DNA of 64,000 bases from Metridium senile (lineage: Eukaryota > Cnidaria > Anthozoa > Actiniaria > Metridiidae). Below, in pieces: positions 34,641 to 44,318 of the stretch. Every line of letters starts with the position of its first letter. Position 1 is the first letter of the stretch. The stretch lies in NCBI GenBank assembly GCA_949775045.1, contig OX459100.1, positions 16,237,396 through 16,301,395 of the forward strand, read 5' to 3'. Under the pieces are notes generated by a model. That model had not been told where the DNA came from. It was given only the letters and a program-made list of their open reading frames with translations, and made no database searches. The position numbers were made by a program, and so were the translations under genes.

Positions 34641-35395
34641 TCTGCATAGTCTTTGATATGATCATGAAGATAATATTCTTTCCTTTTCCCTCCAATGTTT
34701 GATGTATTATTTTACTTGCCCAATGATATACAATAGTGATCATGCTGATACCAATATTGCTCCAGATAACAATCTCCTTTCTATAGCTTTTGAAGCATAT
34801 GATGATCATGAGGACAATCTGTAATCTTAATCTGATCTTTTTTTAGGTTGTTGTAATTTTTTTCTTTTGTGATGTGATATGTGTTCTTCACATTGATCTA
34901 GACTGTCGGCAGTCATTCAGGGCAAATAAGTAGCATTGTCCATCCTCAAGACTACAATACAATTTGTTGCATCTTTACAGGTACATTGTGCAGTTTGTAT
35001 GAGCTCTGACAATCAGTCTTTTGGAGGTTTTCTTTGCTTTTTTTGTGGCATGAGCATTGCAGATATAGATTGGCAGTCATGCTGACTATCAAAAAGTAGC
35101 AATGTCCCCAAGACTAAAATCATATTTCTTTGCATCTCTTGATGGGTATGCTCTCACATGACCCCATAGATATTTCAAATAGATATGACTCATGAAAACA
35201 TTTTTATACATATAACTTTACATTCAAAATAACTTCAATACAACATTTTGAACAGTTTAGATTTAAGATTTACTGTGTTTCAATTAAGATTGTGAGCTTT
35301 AAATGAAATAGAAGTTATTAATTCAAAAAAATGTTATGGAAATGTTTTAAAATGGTTAACTTTTTTATGCAACAAATTAGTGATTTCTTTCTATG
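34641..35395. other. Non-coding stretch with nothing recognised
   Basis: AT-rich, with no ORF or inverted repeat of note. Confidence 0.3.
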
Positions 35396-35399
35396 TCTG

Positions 35400-35890
35400 T
35401 TATTACTTCCATTGTTGTTGTATTAATACCATCCTATCTTTGTCCATATTATCCTATCTCATGTATATTATATTCTACCCTACATGTATGTTTACTTTAA
35501 TCAGCAACAACAAAACATTTATCCTGTACTCCTTTATCATTCAATATCACATCACATCCTATCTTATTATACTTTATTCTATTCATCTTTCTTACTTTAT
35601 TCTATCCCATCCTATTCTATTTACCATATTCTATCCCATCCCACTGCATCCTATTTGACCATAATATAAATTATTAAATTATTATAATACTCTACAAATA
35701 TCTCATTCCATCCCATCCTATTCATTATATTATATCCAATCCCATTGTATCTTATTTTACTTTATTCTATTCCATCCCGTTCTATTCACCACATTATATT
35801 CCCACCATATCTCACCCTATTTTACCATATTCTTTCCTATTCTAATTTACTATAATTATTCTATCAATTCCCATCTCATTTTACTGAATA
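35400..35890. repeat. Degenerate CTATT/CCATC-rich simple repeat
   Basis: A pyrimidine-rich run built from tctatcccatccta-like pentamers and hexamers. Confidence 0.7.
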
Positions 35891-36779
35891 CCAGAAGTGT
35901 TGTTCAGACTAATAATATACTGTACTAAGTTTTAGTAAACCTTATTTTGCCTAATGATAGCGATGATAACTTGGAACTTGAAATTCTGAGAAATACTTTA
36001 TGTCAGAGCTCATTTTATGATATAGAATAAAACAAACCAAAAATTGACAGCTAGGATTTTATACATATATGTCATATTGCTGAGTTAAAATGTTATTTGC
36101 AATGAGCCACTATACTTTTCTACAATGGTCTTTCAAGTTGTCATTATTGTTATAAAATACTGCAATAGTGTAAAAACATCTTTGTTAGGCTTGAGTATAT
36201 TTTAGAAATATTTCCAACAAAAATTGCTATTTCTCAAAAGTGCACTAGAAATATCATTAACAAATTGACTGCTTTTTCTACTGAACTGTCAATCTAGTAC
36301 AATAAATAAATTCACCTCCTGCTCTGGAAAAACCTTCTGAAAAAACGCTCTGAAAATACTTATACTATTGTTTTTATATATATTTTTTTAACAGCTTTAT
36401 TGGGCATGTATTAATTACAAATTTATAGACCTACATAGCAGATTTACAAAACATATTTACAAAACAGAGTAAATGAAATTGCACAGGACGTATCACAAAT
36501 GATTATTAAACGAGCCCAATGGGCTTTGCGCAAACGGGACACAGGTCTCACGTGAGACGCACCCCCATTGTAAATAACAATAAAACTAGGAAATATTTAT
36601 ATTAATATTGACAAATATTGTTAATAATATTGTTTGTCCAGGGTAGACTTGGAAATAATGATAACATTTGTACTGTGTTTGTGATGTTTGTTTTTTTTCT
36701 CATGAGATTTCTACATGTAATTTCCCCACTAAAGGAAGTACCAGTTGGTATACACATGTACTGTGAAATTGTTGTGTTG
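35891..36779. other. AT-rich non-coding stretch
   Basis: Nothing was recognised apart from a short palindrome (gtctcacgtgagac) near 36546. Confidence 0.3.
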
Positions 36780-37205
36780 TGTAGGTAGGGGTAGTGAGTG
36801 TCTCAGTAGATGAAGCCGAGCTACTATGTAGAAATACTACTGAGTAAAACAATGCTGTGTGTTGTAAATACTGAATGTAGTGGTAGTGAGTGTCTCAGTA
36901 GATAAGAGCTACTATGTAGAAATGCTACTGAGTAAAACAATGTTGTGTGTTGTAAATACTGAATGTAGTGGTAGTGAGTGTCTCAGTAAATGAAGAGCTA
37001 CTATGTAGAAATGCTACTGAGTAAAACAATGTTGTGTGTTGTAAATACTGAATGTAGTGGTAGTGAGTGTCTCAGTAGATGAAGAGCTACTATGTAGAAA
37101 TGCTACTGAGTAAAACAATGTTGTGTGTTACAAGTAAATACTGAATGTAGTGGTGGTGAGTGTCTCAGTAGATGAAGAGCTACTATGTAAAAATACTACT
37201 GATTA
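36780..37205. repeat. ~88-bp satellite array, five copies (left block)
   Basis: gtagtgagtgtctcagtag recurs about every 88 bp. The same unit continues at 37797-37857 and again at 45195-45440, so the array is interrupted. Confidence 0.9.
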
Positions 37206-37215
37206 AAACATTCCT

Positions 37216-37582
37216 AGTATTCTCTCAAGTCCCAATAAACACAGCACACGATGTGCAGTAGCTGGCCCAAGTCCACAACTCACTTCTATTATCACAACAA
37301 CCAATAAATTGTATTATACCGAGATGACATAATTAAACCTGATCTCAAACGATGTTACTAAAGTTGAACTTAGACTACAATGTTCTAATCAAACAATTTT
37401 TCAAATTATATACAATTTTCCAGTTTACATAGTTTCAATTATCATAACAAGTACCTAGTCCTCTAGTTCATCTAGGAAACTATTTCACTTTTCATTACCA
37501 ACTCTCTACTATCGTTGTCCAATCAAGAGAACTATATTTTAACAAATTATGATAGTCTGTTTATTTTCGTGTATACAGTGTG
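37216..37582 (-). repeat. Dispersed repeat, inverted relative to 26757-27110
   Basis: The match includes the gggacttgag and ctgggccaac type 3' end and the gagagttggtaatg block. It lies within the satellite region and separates two blocks of units. Confidence 0.7.
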
Positions 37583-37796
37583 AAAAAGGTATATATGTTT
37601 ATGTTGCTATGTTATACTATTATAGTGTGTTGTAGATGAGTGAGACAGTGTAGTGTTTTCAAGTGTTGGTATTGTGGAGCTAATTTGCCAACCATTTTCA
37701 CAATATATTTTTTCATTTTCTTTGCTCTGATAACAATGGTTGGTTGGCAAAACCATAACAAAATATGTCACTGTACTGGATATAGTGGTATGTAAG

Positions 37797-37857
37797 TATT
37801 CTGAATGTAGTGGTACTGAGTGTCTCAGTAGATGAAGAGCTACTATGTAGTAATGCT
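37797..37857. repeat. Satellite unit interrupted by the LINE insertion
   Basis: The unit runs to tactatgtag and then taatgct. Its continuation (aaatgctactgag) resumes at 45194. Confidence 0.85.
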
Positions 37858-37858
37858 T

Positions 37859-38158
37859 ACTTTCTTACTTTCTCCTGGCCCAGCCTTCAATTTTCAGAAT
37901 TGCATGCTGGTATATAAATGCATAAATAATCTAGCCCCGGCATACCTATTAAATGAATTCCGTTTTTCTAGTGAATTCCATCATTACAATACCAGAAACA
38001 AAGACTTGCTGCGTTTACCGTTAGCAAGAACTGCTAAGTACCAATCTTCGTTTCGCTACAACGGGGCAAAAACATGGAATTCCCTACCTGCCAATATTCG
38101 TAATATTTCAGCTTTGTTGCCTTTTAAACAGGCACTTAAGTCCTTTTTTCGCAATTAA
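37859..38158 (+). pseudogene. LINE reverse transcriptase C-terminal remnant
   Basis: About 100 codons resemble the end of L2/CR1-like ORF2 proteins: LVYKCINNLAPAYL, HHYNTRNKD, KTWNSLPANIR and a final KSFFRN. The catalytic part is missing because the copy is 5' truncated. The ORF extends upstream into satellite sequence, which is not part of the protein. Confidence 0.85.
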
Positions 38159-38204
38159 ACAGTTCTTATATTTTCATTAGTATATATTTATCTAATATAT
38201 ACAT

Positions 38205-38315
38205 TTATCATAATTAATAATTATAGTTATATCTCTATGTATGTAATAATAATCAATATCATAATTAATAGTTATAGTTATATCTCTATGTATGTAATAA
38301 TAATCAATATAATAA
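38205..38315. repeat. ~56-bp tandem duplication in the LINE 3' region
   Basis: A block containing agttatatctctatgtatg and taataataatcaatat occurs twice. A third copy start (tagttatagttatatctc) lies just right of the TTAA element at 45074, as expected if the TTAA element landed in the repeat. Confidence 0.8.
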
Positions 38316-38319
38316 TTAA

Positions 38320-39067
38320 GAGTGACTGTCAGTAAGAACCAGACATATCGTGGCAAAAGTCGATTCATCGATTTTGTTCATATTTTGCAGTTCGATACCC
38401 AATCATGTTGTAAGAACTCCTGTGAACTTAGCTTTTAAAAATTTGTTTTCGTTTGGGAGAAATTTGAATTATTATGCGAGAAGGCAAATATGCTAATTCG
38501 ACGACTCTGAAATAGAGACCACTCGGCGATCTCGTGCACAAAATACAAACAATATTTAACCTTACAAACCTAATAATCTTTAAATATGCTATCTCTATAT
38601 GCCTCATAGCGTATTTCAGACTTGTAGCTTTAACGATGAATTTTTGGCAGAATTTTGTTCAGGACACAGTTTTCATGAGCTAAAAAATACCCTCAAAACA
38701 GCCGCGAATTAAACTATGTTCGATATAACGGAATAGTTTGATATTCACTGTGTGTGAAGTTAAGATAATTTCTTAAAACACTGCCGAAAAAAATTGCTAG
38801 GTTTTTATGTTTTGAAGTTGTTACAGTCGATCTAAGTTGCCTAAATTGGCTGTTCTTTTTTACGATCATTTTTGCATAATTAGCAACGATAATGAGCGTC
38901 AAAACAATAATACTATTTGCAACAATCTTGTATTAACCGTATTTAACATCAGCAATGAGTCAATTTGTATTCCTTATTGTAGTTAGAGCAATATTTATTC
39001 CAACTCGATATAAATCATGCATGTATTTTTGGGGTTTTGATCCGGATCGTTTTGTTTATACAAAGCC
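38320..39067. repeat. Left terminal inverted repeat of the TTAA element
   Basis: It is the reverse complement of 44319-45069 with scattered substitutions. The match ends at gtttatacaaa. Confidence 0.85.
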
Positions 39068-39682
39068 AATTATATCCTCGTGCGAGTGTTACTAAAAATA
39101 GATATGGCAAGACTTCTAGATACTGCCCTTTGAAATACTAAAATGAATCTGATAGAAGTCATAAAAAAATATAATATAATGCATGAGACTCACAACACAA
39201 TTCCTTCAATATAGCAAAATTATATAATAGTAGAATAGAATAGTAGTAGTGTTTTTGGATAGAAGATAGATATACCGGTAGTTCTTTGAGAGCAGATTGT
39301 CTATTATCCCATCTTTAAAGTCTACAAAATGAAATTTACAAGATAATGACCGATCTTATTTCTGATAAAAACTCCAGTATAAATGTTTTATTTTATATCT
39401 TTTGTAAGAAACGAAAAAACAGGTTTGAGTAGTACGTTATTTTAGCAATAATGCGATGCTTATATAAACAAATAATGCAGTTTCTAATTGCAATATTTGG
39501 CAGACTTGCTACAAGTCGACTATACACTCTTTATTTTGACGAGTCGCTAAACGACTAGATAAAGGAGAGATAAACGAGATAAACGAGAGAAACCAATAAA
39601 AAAAAACGGACTTTGAGAAAGTCTAAAGAGCAATGCTCAAAATTAATGTATTTTCTTTTATTTAAAAGACACAGATTTATTA

Positions 39683-39832
39683 CAGTTGATTTCGTAAAAC
39701 TTCGGCCTCTAAGTTCCCGAAGTTCGTTCGGAAGTTCGTAACTTGTTTCCGAAGTATGCAAATTTTTATGAAGTTTCGTCGTGAACTTCGTAACGAACTT
39801 TGGAACGAAATTGCGAAGTTCATTTTGAGCGC
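39683..39832. repeat. Left terminal inverted repeat of the Tc1/IS630-like element
   Basis: It is about 150 bp, with repeated aagttcg and cgaactt motifs, and mirrors 43200-43368. The right arm has an extra ~20 bp (gttcaccgggaacttcgt). The repeated motifs are candidate transposase-binding sites. Confidence 0.8.
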
Positions 39833-39848
39833 GATTAAAGCTAGCAAG

Positions 39849-40674
39849 ATGTCTTCACCTCAATGCACTGGTTTTGATGAACTAAGTAAGTGGATGATGT
39901 CCTGGATGTCAGACCAACTGGATGAAGAGACATTTTCCTTTGTATATGGTACTTTGAAGGCAAACCAGTTTACTACAAGACTTAAAATCAAACTGATCAG
40001 CGACGATCAAGTTACGTTCATGTTTCCAAACGCATCACTTGGAACGAAAGCAGTTATAAAATATCAAATTCAACTTCTAAGAGACGAGTCTCCACTTGCT
40101 ACTAAAACAAAGGTTTCAAAAGCTAAGTCCACTGTCACTGAAGCAGCAAGCAAAGAAAAGCCAGCTAAAAAGGTTAGTACTCAGGATTTATAATCCAGAA
40201 TCATTTTGGCGCCAATTCAAGGCACGCTGTTTATCAAAACTAATGTGTTTATTTTCGTTTTGACAGAACGTTTTGAAAGCCTTACAATACGAAGAACAAA
40301 GATTGACGGATAAAATCCGAAAGGCCAAAGATGAACTACAAGAATTTGACATAAATATAGAGTCGATGGACATAACAGTAAAAGAGCCGCCGAACTTAGG
40401 AACAAGCAGGACTGTTTGCGGTAACTGCCACCACCGTGGCCACCGAAACCAAAGCTCAAACGCTTGTAAGTACGACAAATGCACAGATTACACCTACTGT
40501 GGCATACGTGATAAGCACCCTGAGTATTTTAGCAGATTAAACTCGCTTAAAACAGAAAGAAAAAAGAAGAAAGATTTAATAAATGAGCTAGAGAACCAAG
40601 TCAAGTCCAGGCGTTATACAAAGTCGATAACAACTACAGAACAAACAAGCTTAAACTCATGCGAGATGTTCGTA
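39849..40674 (+). CDS. Accessory protein of the Tc1/IS630-like element, N-terminal part, two exons
   Basis: Exon 1 (39849-40172, 108 codons) starts MSSPQC just inside the inverted repeat. A 94-bp intron (40173-40266, gttagt...ttttgacag, phase 0) leads to exon 2 (40267-40674). Exon 1 encodes a compact acidic domain and a Lys/Ser/Thr-rich tail. Exon 2 encodes a charged helix, then a Cys/His cluster C-x2-C-x4-H-x7-C-x4-C-x5-C (40417-40503) followed by DKHPE. A second coiled-coil-like helix comes next. The frame stops at TGA 40675, but the next frame carries on, so a one-base deletion is likely. I recognise no named family. A nucleic-acid-binding partner of the transposase is plausible inference. 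Confidence 0.6.
40173..40266 (+). other. Intron of the accessory gene, 94 bp
   Basis: A GT-AG intron with donor aag/gttagt and acceptor ttcgttttgacag/aac. Removing it joins two open frames in phase 0. The first frame would otherwise end at a TAA within the intron. Confidence 0.7.
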
Positions 40675-41330
40675 TGATAAGAGAACATCTTGGCGGCAAA
40701 ATTCCTCCCGAGACAACAAACGACGAGGAGCAGCTGAGGTTACTTATTAGGAAATGCAAAAAAGGTCTCTCTCTTCATGATCATGAGGACTCGGACTCAG
40801 AGCTATCTGACTCGTCGACATCATCTGACAGCAGCGTAGAAGATCGAAAGAGGAAAAAGCACAAGAAAAAGGCGAAGAGAAAGAAGAAAAGTAAGGGACA
40901 ACATCGTGATAAATCTAGTTTTCTAGATTCACCTGTTAAAGTAGCGCCTACTAACAAGTTCCCCAGCTCTACTAGTACAACAAATACAGCGTCAACTGAT
41001 AATGGTAACAGTTATCCACCATACATGAATTATTATAGCCCATTTCCTGGTTATGGAATGGGAACAAATAACCCAGCGGTAAATAGTTTGAATAATAATC
41101 CTTATAATCAGTTTCCAAATCAACCTTTTCAGATGCCGACTGCTATATACCAGCATTATACACCCCCATTTCAGCATAGTATTCTGCCTGTTGCTTCTTT
41201 AAACACTACTAATATTCATCAGGTTTCCTTGGGGCAGGGATCACCCAACTCAAAAAATAAATTAGAATGTCCAAACTCACAGTTTGGCAATCTGGACACA
41301 TTAGCCACAGCGGCAGATATGGTTGAGTAA
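40587..41330 (+). CDS. Accessory protein of the Tc1/IS630-like element, C-terminal part (frameshifted from the N-terminal part)
   Basis: The frame is open from 40587, overlaps the upstream frame by about 90 bp and lacks its own obvious start (first ATG at 40659). Similar charged composition on both sides suggests one original protein. It has a helix (RMIREHLGGKIPPE), an acidic serine-rich stretch, a lysine-rich block (KRKKHKKKAKRKKK, a likely nuclear signal) and a long Asn/Pro/Gln/Tyr-rich low-complexity tail to the stop at 41330. No slippery heptamer was seen in the overlap, so decay is more likely than programmed shifting. Confidence 0.55.
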   Translation, partial: AREPSQVQALYKVDNNYRTNKLKLMRDVRMIREHLGGKIPPETTNDEEQLRLLIRKCKKGLSLHDHEDSDSELSDSSTSSDSSVEDRKRKKHKKKAKRKKKSKGQHRDKSSFLDSPVKVAPTNKFPSSTSTTNTASTDNGNSYPPYMNYYSPFPGYGMGTNNPAVNSLNNNPYNQFPNQPFQMPTAIYQHYTPPFQHSILPVASLNTTNIHQVSLGQGSPNSKNKLECPNSQFGNLDTLATAADMVE

Positions 41331-42364
41331 ATTAGCAAACTACTAGTAGCATGTTTTAACAATGTACATGTTTTCTTGTGAGTGGTTTTATTTAATCCTT
41401 GAAAATTTATAGCAAAATCATCAAAAATATTTTATACATCTTTCGTGTTTCTTGCTCCTTATCGCAAGATCTTCTTTTTTCTGATACTTGAATTAGACCG
41501 AAAATATCTTGTCTTAATTATTTAATTCCGGCTTTGAGTAAAGCTACAGTTGATGGCAAGCCATTTTTTTTCTTTCACGGTTAAAAAAAATCACTTTACG
41601 TTATACAAAAGTTGTGTTTTCTTGTGATACCTGTCATGGGCTAGTTTGTTTACATTATCATAAGATTGCGCGTAATTAGCTACAACTGACGGGATATATT
41701 ATAGAGTGAAAACACTAAATACCAAGTGCAGTCGCTCCCAGTAGCCTTTGTTTCTATTGTTTAAGTTGTTACTCAGTTTTGCACAATTGATCTAAATAAC
41801 TTGAACCACTATCTTGTTTATAAAATACTAGTCACGAGTCACTAGTCTGATTGTTCATATTTTATTGCTCCCATCAGAGTTACTATTAAACTCTGCTCCC
41901 ATATTATGATAAAACAATTTGATTTACTGTAAAACTCAACTTTAATTATTTGCTATTTACATGTATTTACAGTTTGTAAAACGATTTTATTTAATGAGTG
42001 TTGCAATAAACTTGATGTAAAAAAAACATGGGTGTTTTGATGTCTAGACTTTGACAATCTGCCACTGATGGGCCGGTGAGAAAATGATCAAACTAATTAG
42101 ACTAATTAACTTGTAGATTTCACATCAGATGTTGTTATGAATATAAAAAACACTACACTGTCTTTTGGTATTAACAACAAACTTTTTACGGTTAAAGTGT
42201 ATAAATATTTGAACTGATACTCACGTGTAGTATGGTAGTCAAGTTTTTAAAAATCAAAATTTGAAAGACAGCTTCAAAACTAATTTCAAATTGTTTTGAC
42301 TTATTTTCGAGTTCAGGAACTAGTAATTTATTTATGATACGCATATGTTTTTCCCAGGGGGAAG
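41331..42364. other. Spacer between the two convergent genes
   Basis: AT-rich 3' sequence of both genes. AATAAA occurs on the plus strand at 42005-42010 and on the minus strand at 42327-42332, the latter about 35 bp past the transposase stop. Confidence 0.5.
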
Positions 42365-43207
42365 CTAGAGATAACCACAATGCCTGAAGAAGTTCCTTGA
42401 CATGCCAGGAGTGACCCTGCTCAAACCATCATATATTGCAATTTCTGTGTGATTTTCCGCTAATTCAGTATTCCTAGGAAGCCACCCTTTCAGCACTCTA
42501 AAGCAATATTCACATGGATTGTACACTGGGTGATATGGAGGTAGATATAGTAAATTGCATCCGTATAGAGCAAGCATATTTCTTAACACTGGTTCCACTA
42601 GCCTCGCGTGATGAAATCCGCAATTGTCCATAATAACAAAGTCATCTTGTTTCAGTACAGGATTACCTAATATGTCTAGTTCTTCCAAGGCTTCGGCAAA
42701 AAAGTTAAGTAATTCTAAACCGTTAGAAGGTCCTTGAATGATATTCATATGATCAACTCCAAATAAACTGTGGAGTAAGTTTACAGTAAACGTGGCGTTC
42801 GAGGCGTATCTCTGAACTTCAATGGCAGGCTTGCCAACTGGCGCGTGGCCGTAATGTCGATTTCCCGTAGTTTTTATTACAGACGATTTATCAAAGAAGT
42901 GCATTCTTGTCGGATCTATTGACACAATAGCAGATAAATACTGCATTAATCTTTGTTGACAGTCATTTGTTAATGATTCTCTTGGAACAACGGTTAGTCG
43001 TTTCAAAGAATATCCAAGATCTTCACGAATCGATCGGGAAATTGAAGAAGCGGAAGGGGTATTTTGAGCCAAACAAACTTGATTTTGAGAGGTACCGTTC
43101 AACCATCTCTCAACTATTTCTTTGTGGACTCCTGCTGGAATTGCTTGACCCTGTTTTATAAAGGGATTGGCCATGAAATGTACGTATATTTCAGTTTTCG
43201 CGCTCAA
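42365..43207 (-). CDS. Tc1/IS630-like DD38E transposase, 280 aa
   Basis: The enzyme cuts and joins transposon ends at TA sites. Residues ~22-62 form a helix-turn-helix-like segment, followed by DLGYSLKRLTVVPRESL. The RNase-H-fold core has D106 (FFDKSS), D194 (MDNCGFHH) and E233 (NPCEYCF). The last two are separated by 38 residues, hence DD38E. PPYHPVYNPCE is the usual DDE_3 context. It has only one recognisable DNA-binding helix-turn-helix and is shorter than most Tc1 transposases (~340 aa). The first ATG lies at the inner edge of the inverted repeat. MANPF (residue 12) is an alternative start. The frame is intact. DD38E spacing is known from the Intruder group; whether this belongs there needs a tree. 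Confidence 0.85.
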   Translation of the reverse strand: MSAKTEIYVHFMANPFIKQGQAIPAGVHKEIVERWLNGTSQNQVCLAQNTPSASSISRSIREDLGYSLKRLTVVPRESLTNDCQQRLMQYLSAIVSIDPTRMHFFDKSSVIKTTGNRHYGHAPVGKPAIEVQRYASNATFTVNLLHSLFGVDHMNIIQGPSNGLELLNFFAEALEELDILGNPVLKQDDFVIMDNCGFHHARLVEPVLRNMLALYGCNLLYLPPYHPVYNPCEYCFRVLKGWLPRNTELAENHTEIAIYDGLSRVTPGMSRNFFRHCGYL

Positions 43208-43812
43208 AATAAACTTCGCAACTTCGTTCCAAAGTTCGTTACGAAGTTCACGACGAAGTTCGAATGTTCACCGGGAACTTCGTAAATATTTGCATACTTC
43301 GGAAACAAGTTACGAACTTCCGAACGAACTTCGGGAACTTAGAGGCCGAAGTTTTACGAAATCAACTGTAAAATAACCGATAAGTAACGTACCCTGCCAT
43401 TTCCATCCCTTTATATGTAGATTTATGCCGAACCTTTATTCATCGGCCAACATCTATTGAGCGGCCACTTTGAAAAGTCCCTAGGGTGACAGTTTATTAG
43501 AGGTACAACTCAATTTCTTGAATATTGTACAAATTTCAACAAAAATAATATTAAATTGGACGTCAACGGCGGAAAACACAACACTTAGGGACTTATGAAA
43601 GGGCATATAGGAGATTTACTTTTCTTTTGATTTATGATCACAAAAATCATTTGTATAAATTTGAACAAACATTTTTCTAATTATTAGAGCTGCTTTTATA
43701 CATACATGAATGCTTTGTGGATGTAAGCACTTTATAATCATGGCAGCTATAGCAAATGTGTAGAATACGAAATCAAAATATTACATTACCGGTATTAGAA
43801 TGGCACCTTGTA

Positions 43813-44264
43813 CATGGGCAGCAGAGTATCATTCGCATTTGTATTCGCTTGTAATCTCCGTGTATTTATAGTTATCAACGGTCGCTTATATAGTTACCAA
43901 CGGTCGCTTATTTGCTTGCTTTGTTATTCCCTTGACCTTCGTCTTTATATGTCTAGCTCCTATTTCAATCTCGTGATATTGGTCTATCTAGTATTAAAAG
44001 CGATCGTGTGTCACTCGGTTATTAATCGGTAACTTCTTTAACGGCCTTTGGGGGCAGTTAAAGAAGTTACCGATTAGTAACCGAGTGACATACGATCGCT
44101 TTTAATACTAGATAGACCAATATCACGAGATTGAAATAGGAGCTAGACATATAAAGATGAAGGTCAAGGGAATAACAAAGCAAGCAAATAAGCGACCATT
44201 GGTTACTATAAATACACGGAGATTACAAGCGAATACAAACGCGAATGATACTCTGCTGCCCATG
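43813..44264. mobile_element. Foldback element, 452 bp, with 7-bp CCTTGTA duplication
   Basis: The ends CATGGGCAGCAGAG are inverted. CCTTGTA lies at 43806-43812 and 44265-44271, and one further base (c) follows each copy. The arms (43813-44042 and 44057-44264) pair almost along their whole length around a 14-bp loop. The left arm has an internal 22-bp duplication (cggtcgcttat blocks). ORFs on the arms are mirror images and not genes. A 7-8-bp footprint fits hAT or a related group. Confidence 0.85.
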
Positions 44265-44318
44265 CCTTGTACACGTGAGAATGATAATAATCTTACCAGT
44301 TGTCACGCAATGCTTCCT

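Larger units (their letters stand above)
39683..43368. mobile_element. Two-gene Tc1/IS630-like DNA transposon, 3686 bp
   Basis: The ends are CAGTTGATTTCGTAAAAC and its inverse, flanked by TA on both sides (39681-39682 and 43369-43370), the footprint of the Tc1/mariner superfamily. The inverted repeats run to about 39832 and from about 43200. They contain many gaagttcg/cgaacttc motifs. Inside are a plus-strand intron-containing gene (39849-41330) and a convergent minus-strand transposase gene (42365-43207). Typical Tc1 elements are about 1.3-2.4 kb with only the transposase, so this is unusual. Confidence 0.8.

Noticed and set aside
42967..43376. Plus-strand frames over the transposase and right inverted repeat
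   Set aside because: They are antisense shadows and mirror images of the left inverted repeat.
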